A stretch of 20,366 bases of DNA, from assembly GCA_025458465.1 (NCBI GenBank), contig JALOSK010000069.1, positions 1 to 20,366 on the forward strand. Direction: 5' to 3'. Source of the DNA: Sandarakinorhabdus sp. (GTDB lineage: Bacteria; Pseudomonadota; Alphaproteobacteria; Sphingomonadales; Sphingomonadaceae). This document shows, one piece after another, positions 1-7,329 of the stretch (the first letter of the stretch is position 1; every line of letters begins with the position of its first letter). Position numbers and translations under genes: made by a program. The notes below the pieces were generated by a model. It saw only the letters and a program-made list of their open reading frames with translations, was not told where the DNA came from and did not search any database.

Positions 1-810
1 CGGCATGGCATCCACCTCGATCACCCGGTGACCAAGCAGCGTCTGCGGCTGTTCCGGTCCCAGCCCCGGCTGCCAGATGAAGGCGCCATCACTGGTCTTG
101 AACTTGCGAACGCGGGCCAGCGTGGCCGAATTCATCACCCATACCGCACCCTGGCGATAGGGGCTGGCCAGCGCGTGGACCAGATCGATCAGCCGATCCT
201 GCGGGTTCGAAGCGGCAAAGTTGCCGGCCGCACCAGAAGTGACGAACTGCAGCGTGCCAAAGGCACGCGTGGCATCCGCCGCGGCGGCATTGGGAACGTT
301 GAGGAAGCCGCGCGGCTTGTTGATACCATCGCCGGTGACGAATGCCACGCCTTCGGCCCGCGCGAATTCCCGGCCGATTTCCTCGCCCAGCCAGGCCTCG
401 ACATCAAAGCCGGCATCATCCAGCATCGCCTGGCTCGCGGCGGGATTGGCATAAAGCTCACCCATCGGCGGCGCGATTTCGGCAAAGTCCGGCGTCTGGG
501 TTTCGGGGCGGGCCGCCGTTTCGGCCACCCAGCCCGACACGACGCCGGTGGTGGTGATCAACCGGCGATAGGCCGACGATCCGATATCCACCACCTGGGC
601 GATGCTGCGGATCGGCGAGGCCGAAAGCAGCACCCGATTGATCACCGCATCGATCTCCAGTGGCACGCCAAGTCCACCCTTGGCCGGCGGCGTGATGGTT
701 GCAGCCTTGGCTTCCAGCGCCGGACGGGCAATCGCCGTCTCGACAGGGGCCGCCGCCGTTTCGGCCGCCGCGAACACGGCGGCCAGGGGATCAGATTTCA
801 CTTCCAGCAT
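1..810 (-). CDS. HK97-family major capsid protein, GTA g5-like (3' end off the left edge)
   Basis: This is the shell protein of the particle. The first 270 residues are visible and no stop is reached before the window edge. From about residue 46 the protein follows the HK97/GTA capsid pattern: GGLGVPLEIDAVINR, SPIRSIAQVV, SGWVAETAARPET, GELYANPAASQAMLDDAGFD, a GDGINKPRGFL segment, then ASPYRQGAVWVMNSATL. The start at 810 is fixed by GAGGAG placed 7 nt upstream; an in-frame ATG at 816 sits too close to that site. The start lies inside the 3' end of the protease gene (20 bp overlap), which indicates coupled expression. Oddly, only about 45 Ala/Pro-rich residues precede the mature capsid fold, where the family usually has a delta domain of about 100 residues. 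The family call is from recalled consensus. Confidence 0.93.
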   Translation of the reverse strand, partial: MLEVKSDPLAAVFAAAETAAAPVETAIARPALEAKAATITPPAKGGLGVPLEIDAVINRVLLSASPIRSIAQVVDIGSSAYRRLITTTGVVSGWVAETAARPETQTPDFAEIAPPMGELYANPAASQAMLDDAGFDVEAWLGEEIGREFARAEGVAFVTGDGINKPRGFLNVPNAAAADATRAFGTLQFVTSGAAGNFAASNPQDRLIDLVHALASPYRQGAVWVMNSATLARVRKFKTSDGAFIWQPGLGPEQPQTLLGHRVIEVDAMP

Positions 811-1234
811 GCGCATTCTCCTCTTGCCAGCCCAGCACCCGTGCCTCCCGCTGCATCGGGAAGGTCACCAGTGACACCTCAACAAGTTCGAGCCGCTCGA
901 GGCGGCGACCATTCCGGGCCGGGCTGGCAGCCTTCACCCGGTACCCGAAACTCAGGCCATCGATGGCCCCGGCGCGCACCAGGGCCGCCGCTTGTGCCCC
1001 GCGGCCTTGGCCAACGATGTGGGCCGTGATGCGCAGGCCGCGGGCGTCCTCGCGCACACTCTCCACGAACCCGATTGGTTCGCCAGCCTGGTGCTGCCAC
1101 AACAGCGGCAAGGGCGCACTGGCGTCGGCAAAGGCGCCGGGCATCACCATGTCGCCGCTCTTGTCCGGCAAGTTGAACACACTGGCATAGCCGGCAATCC
1201 GCAAGCCCTGTGCAGCGGCAGATGGCGCCCTCAT
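791..1234 (-). CDS. HK97-family prohead protease, GTA g4-like
   Basis: A serine protease of 147 residues that trims capsid protein during head maturation. Family landmarks are present in order: an AGYASVFNLPDKSGD opening, GAF, LLWQHQAGEPIG (candidate catalytic His48), AIDGLSFGYR (candidate nucleophile Ser95) and LELVEVSLVTFPM (Glu116/Glu119). The reading frame stays open upstream to 1582, but the ATG at 1234 is chosen because it overlaps the TGA of the preceding small gene as ATGA and because the conserved fold begins a few residues later. The 3' end overlaps the capsid start by 20 bp. At 147 residues it is short for the family, which fits a GTA enzyme. Residue roles come from family knowledge, not from an alignment. 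Confidence 0.9.
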   Translation of the reverse strand: MRAPSAAAQGLRIAGYASVFNLPDKSGDMVMPGAFADASAPLPLLWQHQAGEPIGFVESVREDARGLRITAHIVGQGRGAQAAALVRAGAIDGLSFGYRVKAASPARNGRRLERLELVEVSLVTFPMQREARVLGWQEENAHAGSEI

Positions 1235-1536
1235 GGCCGCGATCCCTGGCCAAGCCCCAGCTTGAAGGCGATGCCCATCAACAGCAGCGCAACGCCCGTG
1301 CGCACCACCCAGCCAACCAGGCTTTTCAGCGCTGATTTCTTCACATCGCGCCAGCCCTGCACCAACTGGCGCAGCTCGGTGATGTCGTGGCCGGCCTGTT
1401 CGTCCATCAGACCCAGTCGCTTGAGCGCCCGGTCTGCCCCGGCCTGGGCGGCCTCTTCTGCAATCGCCCGCAAGGTCACGCGCGCCGCCCCCTGCGACTC
1501 CGCCTGCTCCAGCAGGCCCTCCAGAATGCCCGTCAT
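1231..1536 (-). CDS. Small one-helix membrane protein in the GTA cluster (g3.5 position)
   Basis: A protein of 101 residues encoded between portal and prohead protease, with ATGA overlaps at both ends (1533-1536 and 1231-1234). Residues 1-70 are charged and Ala/Glu/Gln-rich, with a probable helical segment (GLLEQAESQ to AIAEEAAQAGADRALKRLG). Near the C-terminus a hydrophobic stretch, SLVGWVVRTGVALLLMGIAF, looks like one membrane helix. The position matches orfg3.5 of alphaproteobacterial GTAs. It may belong to a DUF family of small GTA-associated proteins (DUF6127 is my recollection, unverified). No enzymatic motif is visible and its function is unknown. Confidence 0.8.
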   Translation of the reverse strand: MTGILEGLLEQAESQGAARVTLRAIAEEAAQAGADRALKRLGLMDEQAGHDITELRQLVQGWRDVKKSALKSLVGWVVRTGVALLLMGIAFKLGLGQGSRP

Positions 1537-2699
1537 TCACCCATCTCCGTCTCCAGGCCCAGCAGGCGGCGTTTTTCAACATCGCTCAGGAAGTCGGCGC
1601 CGCTCACGCTGGCCCACAGCCGTTCCCGATCTTCGGCCAGGGCCGGCACGGCATCGCGGTCCACCGAGAAGGACAGCCCCGGCCACCACCAGCCGAGATG
1701 GGCCGCCAGCGCGCCAAGCAGCCGCGAAAGCAGCGGCAGCAATGTCAGCCGCCACAGTGCCACATTGGCTTCCCGGTAATTGGCGTAGGTATTGTCGCCC
1801 TTCAGGCCGAGCAGCAGCGGCGGCACCCCCAGCGCCAGGGCGATGTCGCGCGCGGCAGCCTCGCGCATGCCGGCAAAATCCATCTCCGCCGGCGACAGGC
1901 TCAACGCCTGCCACGAAAGCCCGCCTTCCAGCAGCAGCGGCCTGCCGGCATTGGCGGCGCCGGCAAACGCGTCCTCCATCTCGGCTTTCAGACGCGCGAA
2001 CTGGTCGGGGCTCAGCGTCGATCCATCACCAGGCTGGTACACCAGAGCGCCGCTGGGGCGGGCCGCATTGTCCAGCAGCGCGCGGTTCCAGCGGGTGGCG
2101 GCATTGTGCACGGCCACCGCCATCGCCGCTGCACCAAGACAGCCCGCGCCCTGCTGATCGTCAAGCGGGTGGAAGCTGCGAATGTGCAGCAGGCCGGGCG
2201 CGGCATCATCACCGCAGGCACCCACCGGATAACGGCGCACAGTGCCACCGGCACGATAGACATGGGCGATCGGCCAGCCTTCGCCATCCACCTCCACGCT
2301 CACCCGTTCCGGCCGCAGCGCGAACAGGGCGGCGGGCAGGCCATCGGCTCCGCAGGCGACATCGACATAGGCATTGCCGTGCAGCAGCAGATGTCCGGCC
2401 AGCGTCTCCAGAAGACCTGGCCCGGAGGCGCCAAAGCCACAACTTGCCAGCAGCGCCAACGCCGGATGGCCGGGTGGATTGCTGCTGATCGGCGCGCCGC
2501 CCGCGCCTTCCGTCACCATCCGGATGGCGCGGGCCGCGACCGGATTGCTCAGATAGGCGGCCCGCACCTGCCCCGCATAACCGCCACCATCCGCCGCCAG
2601 CGGGCTGGCCCAGGCCGGAATGCGCGCAGATGGTGGACCATCGGCCTTCTGGCCAGGCGGCACGGCAGCCGCCTTCGTCCGCAGAAACGGCAATCGCAT
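1533..2699 (-). CDS. HK97-family portal protein, GTA g3-like
   Basis: Portal subunit of 388 residues forming the DNA entry channel at one capsid vertex. Typical features are AAYLSNPVAARAIRMVTEG near the N-terminus, HLLLHGNAYV, the LDNAARPSGALVYQPGDGSTLS segment, an internal LLLEGGLSWQALSLSPAEMDF stretch, and the strongly conserved LGVPPLLLGLKGDNTYANYREAN block, followed by WRLTLLPLLSRL and a DREERL-like C-terminal helix. The frame is open to a TTG at 2717 directly after the terminase stop, but the ATG at 2699 has a GGGG site 7 nt upstream and starts MRLPFLRTK, so it is preferred. The stop overlaps the next gene as ATGA. Its length is close to that of GTA portals. Confidence 0.92.
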   Translation of the reverse strand: MRLPFLRTKAAAVPPGQKADGPPSARIPAWASPLAADGGGYAGQVRAAYLSNPVAARAIRMVTEGAGGAPISSNPPGHPALALLASCGFGASGPGLLETLAGHLLLHGNAYVDVACGADGLPAALFALRPERVSVEVDGEGWPIAHVYRAGGTVRRYPVGACGDDAAPGLLHIRSFHPLDDQQGAGCLGAAAMAVAVHNAATRWNRALLDNAARPSGALVYQPGDGSTLSPDQFARLKAEMEDAFAGAANAGRPLLLEGGLSWQALSLSPAEMDFAGMREAAARDIALALGVPPLLLGLKGDNTYANYREANVALWRLTLLPLLSRLLGALAAHLGWWWPGLSFSVDRDAVPALAEDRERLWASVSGADFLSDVEKRRLLGLETEMGE

Positions 2700-2717
2700 G
2701 GCAAACCCCTTTCGCAA

Positions 2718-4028
2718 TCAGAAGTGACGGATGCCCGGCATGGCCAGGCGATCGCCAAGCAGCAGGGCAGTCAGGGCCCAAACGCACGCATCGGCCCGGT
2801 CTGGAGAGGCGCCGGGCCCGGCATAACGGCCATCGGCCAGCAATCCGCACAATTGGTCTTCAAGGGCCGGGAACACGCCGGCATGAATCACCCGCCCCTC
2901 GCCATACAGCGCCGCCACCGGTTCGGCGCGGGCAACCTTGCCCCGGCTGGCGCGCACCGGCAGCACCGGCAGCGCGGCATCAACCGATTTCAGCATCGCC
3001 GTCACCATGGTGCCGCCCTGGTTGACCTCGGCCACCACCCGGTCCGCCTGCCAGCGATCGGCAGCCGTCACGACGGCACGCGCCCATTGTTCCGGGCGCT
3101 GGCCAGTGACGCTGGCATCTTCCAGCACATGGGCATGGCCATCAGCCGAAAGTGCCGCAACCACGATCCCGCACGTGCCGCCAGCGGCGGGTGGATCAAC
3201 GCCCACCACCACCCGCACCAGTGCGGCCGGCACATCGCCACGGGCTCGCTCGATCAGCGCCCGTGTCCACAAGGCGCCTTCCAGATCTTCGACGATCTCG
3301 CCCGCCAGCTCCTGGCGGCCCGTCGCGGTGCCGGCAAAGCGCCGTTCCAGCCGGGCCACGAACCCGCGTGGCAGATTGGCCGCATTGTCACGCGTGCTGC
3401 CACGCGTCAGCACCACGTTCGGCTCAGTGATCAACGCCTTGAGCCAACCAAGCGGCAGGGGCGTTGTCGTCAACAGGATGCGCGGGCTGGCGCCCAGCCG
3501 TGTCGCCATCCTGAGGTTCATCACCATGTCCTCACCGCGTGCCCAGTGGGCGAACTCATCACCCCAGGCGATATCGAACTGGCCGCCGCGCAAGGCATCT
3601 GGCTCGCCTCCGGAATAGAGGCGGGCCTCGCTGCCATTGCTCCACAGCAAGCGTTTTGCGTGCGGCTGCCAGGTCAGCGCCAGACCGGCCGGCACCCGCG
3701 ACAACAGCCCTGATTCCCCTTCCACCATGACGCTGCGCGCCACATCCAGCGTGGGCGCCACCAACGCGATGCGGCGCGGCGCGGCTGCTGCCAGCGCGTG
3801 CACCCATTCCGCACCGGCATGGGTCTTGCCAAAGCCGCGCCCGGCCAGGATCACCCAGATGGTCCAGTCTCCATCCGGTGGCCGCTGGTTGTTCCGCAGG
3901 CTGCCCTCGCCCGACAGCCCGGCAACCATCACCGCTTCACCGTGCCGATGCAGCAACCGCTGCTGCTGCGCCAACGGCAAGGCCCGAAAACATTCAAGCA
4001 AGGGCACGGGCCCGGCTTCGTCTTCCAT
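2718..4028 (-). CDS. Large terminase subunit (TerL), GTA g2-like
   Basis: DNA-packaging motor of 436 residues with an N-terminal ATPase and a C-terminal nuclease. Walker A is AGRGFGKT at residues 62-69 (Lys68). Walker B with catalytic Glu is FDIAWGDEF (Asp157, Glu158). The TTTP motif at 187-190 fits the coupling motif. Nuclease acidic residues are candidates at Asp278 (VVVGVDPP), Glu334 (VVAEVNQGG) and Asp410/Asp413 (SPDRADACVW). All key residues seem intact, so the motor looks functional. The ATG at 4028 has GGGAG 6 nt upstream. The next gene starts 18 bp after the stop. Length and motif style match GTA and P22-like headful terminases. Calling it GTA rather than prophage relies on the whole gene order. 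Confidence 0.95.
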   Translation of the reverse strand: MEDEAGPVPLLECFRALPLAQQQRLLHRHGEAVMVAGLSGEGSLRNNQRPPDGDWTIWVILAGRGFGKTHAGAEWVHALAAAAPRRIALVAPTLDVARSVMVEGESGLLSRVPAGLALTWQPHAKRLLWSNGSEARLYSGGEPDALRGGQFDIAWGDEFAHWARGEDMVMNLRMATRLGASPRILLTTTPLPLGWLKALITEPNVVLTRGSTRDNAANLPRGFVARLERRFAGTATGRQELAGEIVEDLEGALWTRALIERARGDVPAALVRVVVGVDPPAAGGTCGIVVAALSADGHAHVLEDASVTGQRPEQWARAVVTAADRWQADRVVAEVNQGGTMVTAMLKSVDAALPVLPVRASRGKVARAEPVAALYGEGRVIHAGVFPALEDQLCGLLADGRYAGPGASPDRADACVWALTALLLGDRLAMPGIRHF

Positions 4029-4122
4029 GCTGCACTCCCGGTGCCTCGGCAGCGTGCCGATGGCTGGTCAGTGCCGCGACGCTCCCCGTCCGGCTGCCTT
4101 GGTCAAATGCCGATCCGGGCGA

Positions 4123-4668
4123 TCAGCTGTTTTGGATCTGCCGGTCCGCAAGGGCCCGCAACTCGGCCCGCAGCCGGGCCACGCTCGGCCCATCCACTGG
4201 CTGCGCGCCGGATCGGGTCACCGGCTTGTCGCGCCCGGTAACGATGGCGAGCACCAGCCTGGAATCCAGCAGGCCGGATTTCGCGCCAACCGCCGGGTCG
4301 GTCGCCTCCTGCTGCAGCCGTTGCAACAGGGCCGCCAGCACCCGTGTTTCCACCTGTTCCCAGGCATAGCCCAGCGCCGCCTGCCAATCGGCGGCGAAAA
4401 CCGGATCGGCATCCCGGTGGCGATAGAGCTGCAACAGCGGCAAGCCAGCCTGCTGCGCCGCCTGCCCCGGATCACCTGTCCGCGCCAGTGCATCCAGAAA
4501 GGCTGCCCGCTCCTTGCGGCGGCTGGCACGCTGGCGACACGGGCGCGCTGCAGGCAGCCGGTCGGCGGGACGGCGAAGGGAACGTGCAGGCCCGGCCACG
4601 GCGGGTTGCACCATCGTCGTATCTTGATGATCTGCGGACTGCGCCCGCACGCTGCTGCCATCCAGCAT
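4123..4668 (-). CDS. Small terminase-like protein, GTA g1-like
   Basis: First gene of the leftward cluster, about 181 residues, 94 bp before TerL. The central part (RRKERAAFLDALARTGDPGQ, then AAQQAGLPLLQLYRHRDADP) resembles a helix-turn-helix DNA-binding segment, followed by FAADWQAALGYAWEQVETRVLAALL. The tail DGPSVARLRAELRALADRQI is probably helical. Its role would be DNA recognition and TerL assembly; alphaproteobacterial GTA g1 proteins fill this position. Start choice is uncertain: ATG 4683 also opens the frame but lacks a ribosome site, whereas ATG 4668 has GAGG 5 nt upstream. An ATG at 4614 would trim a low-complexity N-terminus. Assignment rests on the HTH-like block and gene order, so it is less secure than its neighbours. 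Confidence 0.75.
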   Translation of the reverse strand: MLDGSSVRAQSADHQDTTMVQPAVAGPARSLRRPADRLPAARPCRQRASRRKERAAFLDALARTGDPGQAAQQAGLPLLQLYRHRDADPVFAADWQAALGYAWEQVETRVLAALLQRLQQEATDPAVGAKSGLLDSRLVLAIVTGRDKPVTRSGAQPVDGPSVARLRAELRALADRQIQNS

Positions 4669-4766
4669 CAACACCTCACGCATTCGGCCGGCAGGTTGTT
4701 GCCGGCTGTTCGGCGGGGCTTCGGCCTGCCAGCGCAGCCGAAGCCCGATTCCGTAGCCATGCCGGA

Positions 4767-4795
4767 TTGATAACCCAAAGCGTTACGCTGGTCAA
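4767..4795 (-). promoter_or_regulatory. Candidate sigma70-type promoter for the GTA-like cluster
   Basis: On the minus strand TTGACC (4795-4790) and TATCAA (4772-4767) are separated by 17 bp, a good -35/-10 spacing. They sit about 85-100 bp upstream of the first GTA-like gene, in the most AT-rich stretch of the left half. A start point near 4760 would give a leader of roughly 75-90 nt. The spacer contains the perfect palindrome AGCGTTACGCT (4779-4789). This is pattern matching only. Confidence 0.4.
4779..4789. promoter_or_regulatory. Palindrome inside the candidate GTA promoter spacer
   Basis: AGCGT-T-ACGCT is a perfect 5+1+5 inverted repeat between the candidate -35 and -10 elements, where a repressor or activator could act. 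GTA clusters are known to be under host control (CtrA and GafA in Rhodobacter), but this palindrome does not match a motif I can name. A second inverted repeat, TAACC-TAATT-GGTTA (4804-4818), lies just upstream of the -35 element. Confidence 0.3.
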
Positions 4796-4803
4796 GCAAT
4801 ATT

Positions 4804-4818
4804 TAACCTAATTGGTTA
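4804..4818. repeat. Short AT-rich inverted repeat upstream of the GTA-like promoter
   Basis: TAACC and GGTTA form a perfect 5-bp inverted repeat around TAATT. It ends inside the stop codon of the adjacent broken hydrolase gene and lies just upstream of the candidate -35 element. It could be a regulator site; TTAA-type half-sites recall CtrA boxes, but the TTAA-N7-TTAA spacing is not met. Confidence 0.25.
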
Positions 4819-6184
4819 TTTCTTGAACACGTCCGTCACGTCGGCGGCAAAGCGAGGCATGTCGAAACCGGCGCCAACATGATCGAAGCCGCGCCTGACG
4901 ACGATGATGTTGTCACCGGGCACGAGCACCGCAAACTGGCCGCGATTGCCGTTCATGGCATAGGTGCCGGCCGGCAACGGCGCGGTGGCATCATGGCCGC
5001 CCTGCCCGCCCCAGCGCCAGAAGCCGGCGCCATAACCGGGCGCCCCGCTGGCAAGGTTTGCGGGCTGCACGCCTTCCGCCCGTTCCACGAACGCAGGCCA
5101 GTCCGCTGGCAGCAACTGCTCGCCGCCCACCTTGCCGCCGTTCTGGTACAACAGCGCCAGGCGGGCCAGATCACGCGCGGTCATCCACACCTGGGACGAA
5201 AGGATGAAATCGGCGCGCCAATCGGTTTCCGGGGTGGTGCGGGTCATGCCCGTCTTCCACAGCAGCTCGGTGAAGGGAAAGGCCAGCGCACCACGCCGCA
5301 ACGTGCGCGACAGGGCCATGCCGGCCAACATGATGTCGTTGTTGCTGTAGTTGAAATATGTGCCCGGCGCGTGCTCCAGCGGCATGGTGATTGCCCGGCC
5401 CGGCTGTCCAAAGGCCGCTGTTCATACGCAAGAGCTGGTTCCAGGTGATGACCGCGCGCGGATCGCCAGCCGATCGCCAGGGCGGCACCGTGGCCGGCTT
5501 GTTCACGTCCACCAGCCCCATCTGCACGGCACGGCCCACCAACGTGGCGGTCAGCGACTTCGCCACGCTCCAGGTGCGCTGCGGCGTGTGCATGGTCCAG
5601 CCGTCGCGATAACGCTCTGCAATGATCTTGCCGTCCTTCAGCACGATGACGGCAGTCGTCTTGTCGCTGCGATATGCATCGGTGAACGCGGCGGTCACCA
5701 GGGCATCGATCGCGGCACGCTGCCGGCGGTTCTTCAGCCGCTGGGCCGCGTCCTTGTCACCCAATGGCCAGGGCCGCGCATCGGTGGCCGCCAGATCCGG
5801 ACGGTCGAAGCCCGGCGCCAGCCGCGGCACATGGCGCGCCGCATCAGGCGCCGCGCCAACCGGCAATTGCGCACAGCCCAGCAATGGCCGCCAAACGGCA
5901 ATACGCGGCGGCATCGTCTGCGAAAAACGAACCGATACGGTTCTCTGCTGTTCGTCGATGACGGCAGGCAGCGCGTTCACCAGCGGCTGATATTCGCGAT
6001 AGATGCCGGTCAGGTCATCACGGGTGATGGCCGCTTCGTCCTGGCCGGCATTCCAGCGCCCCGAACACAGGAAGGCCGCCTTGTAACCGGCGGCCAGCGC
6101 CAGGCGGTGCGGATCGGCGGGCGCGTCCTGCGCCAGCGCCGCGCCAGACGCCGCGAGGGCGGCAGCAAACAACAGATGCTTCAT
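4816..6184 (-). pseudogene. Secreted class-C-like serine hydrolase (beta-lactamase fold), frameshifted
   Basis: Two overlapping reading frames together make one protein of about 455 residues. The first part starts MKHLLFAAALAASGAALAQ, a clear signal peptide, and carries the SxxK motif SVAK (Ser206, Lys209) up to LLRMNSGL. The second part continues in another frame as GQPGRAITMPLEHAPGTYF followed by NYSN, which supplies the YxN motif, and ends with NGNRGQFAVLVPG, the third active-site region. The shift maps to 5408-5414: one extra base, or two missing. The upstream frame stays open to 5171 but produces non-homologous sequence. Intact, it would be a periplasmic esterase or peptidase-like enzyme. 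The ATG at 6184 is chosen for the signal peptide and an AGGA site; ATG 6199, overlapping the upstream stop, is the alternative. A sequencing error cannot be excluded. Confidence 0.82.
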
Positions 6185-6195
6185 CGCAATTGTCC

Positions 6196-7329
6196 TCATG
6201 CCATCAGGGCGCCCCACACGCCGGCCATCAGCATGCCGGCGCGCAGATCGCCCATGGTGGTGGCGGCCATCTTGTTCATCGCATAGGCCATGCACAGCCG
6301 TGCATCCATGTCGCACACCACCAGGCTGCCGCCATAACCGCCCCAATAGATGGTGTTGGGATTGGGCAGCGGGCGTGTCGGCCCCGGCAGGCCATAGCCA
6401 AGGCCATAGCGCACCGGCATGCCGAGCACGAGATCATCGCCCTCGATCTGCAATTCCAGCGCCCGCCGCACCCCGGCTTCACTCAGCAGCCGCTTGCCGC
6501 CGGCCACACCGCCATTTGCCATCAGCGTCTGCACCGCCGCCACGCTGCGCGCATTGCCCTGGCCATTGGCTGCGGGAATCTCTGCCGCCCGCCAGGCACG
6601 GGTGCGGGTGTCGAGTGGATCGATGCGCGGATTGCTTGCCATGTTCTGCATCAGATCAGAAGGCGGCCCGGCGGCGATCGAGGCACCGCCCACCGGCGGC
6701 ACCAGATCGGCCACGCGGCCATCATGCGTTTCATCCAGCCCGATGTGGAAATCGGCGCCCAGCGGCCCGGCCAGTTCATCGGCGAACACCGTGCCCAGCG
6801 ATTTGCCGGTGATGCGCCGCACCACCTCGCCCACCAGATAGCCCTGCGTCACGGCATGATAACCGGGCGCTGTGCCCGGTTCCCAGAAGGGTGCCTGTGC
6901 GGCCAGCCGGTCTGCCACCAGTTCCCAATCATACAGGTCTGCGGGCGCCATCTTGTCGGCAAAGCCCGACAGGCCGGCCGCATGGCTCATCAACTGCGCC
7001 ACGGTCACGTCCTGCTTGCCGGCCGCGGCAAATTCCGGCCAGTAATGGGCCACACGCTCCTCGAACCGCAGCCCACCCTGATCGGCCAGCCACAGCGCGG
7101 TCAGTGCCGTCATCGTCTTGGTGGTGGAATAGACATTCACGATCGTGTCGCGTTCCCACGGCCGGGTGCGCGCCTCGTCGGCCCAGCCGCCCCACAGATC
7201 GATCACCGGCTCGCCGTCGATGGTGGCGGCGAAGCTGGCGCCAATATCGTCACCGCGTGCCAGCGCGGCGGCAAAGGCCTCGCGCACCCGTTCAAAGCGC
7301 GGATCAACCGTGCCGTGCACCTCGCTCAT
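6196..7329 (-). CDS. Serine hydrolase, class C beta-lactamase / family VIII esterase type
   Basis: A protein of 377 residues without a signal peptide, so probably cytoplasmic. The beta-lactamase-fold active site is visible: VYSTTK (Ser68, Lys71), GYHAVTQGY with Tyr157 in the general-base position, and a C-terminal WGGYGGS in place of KTG. DLWGGWADEARTRPWERDT and LMSHAAGLSGF are typical of EstB-like esterases and related CubicO-family hydrolases, which cleave short-chain esters more often than beta-lactams. The start ATG overlaps the TGA of the dNTPase gene (ATGA at 7326-7329), and its own TGA overlaps a possible start of the next hydrolase. The substrate is unknown; proximity to an acyl-CoA racemase fits ester or acyl metabolism, but this is inference. 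Confidence 0.9.
   Translation of the reverse strand: MSEVHGTVDPRFERVREAFAAALARGDDIGASFAATIDGEPVIDLWGGWADEARTRPWERDTIVNVYSTTKTMTALTALWLADQGGLRFEERVAHYWPEFAAAGKQDVTVAQLMSHAAGLSGFADKMAPADLYDWELVADRLAAQAPFWEPGTAPGYHAVTQGYLVGEVVRRITGKSLGTVFADELAGPLGADFHIGLDETHDGRVADLVPPVGGASIAAGPPSDLMQNMASNPRIDPLDTRTRAWRAAEIPAANGQGNARSVAAVQTLMANGGVAGGKRLLSEAGVRRALELQIEGDDLVLGMPVRYGLGYGLPGPTRPLPNPNTIYWGGYGGSLVVCDMDARLCMAYAMNKMAATTMGDLRAGMLMAGVWGALMA

Noticed and set aside
28..1029. Open frame of 333 codons opposite capsid and protease genes
   Set aside because: A shadow of the capsid and protease genes with basic, repetitive composition; no ribosome site or domain.
1698..3713. Open frame of 671 codons opposite portal and terminase genes
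   Set aside because: It spans two well-identified genes on the other strand, is low complexity (Arg/Gln/Ala/His) and has no recognisable motif.
5385..5430. Programmed ribosomal frameshift in the serine hydrolase
   Set aside because: The switch region has only a short CTTT run, with no slippery heptamer, stimulatory hairpin or internal ribosome site evident; a mutation or sequence error is simpler.
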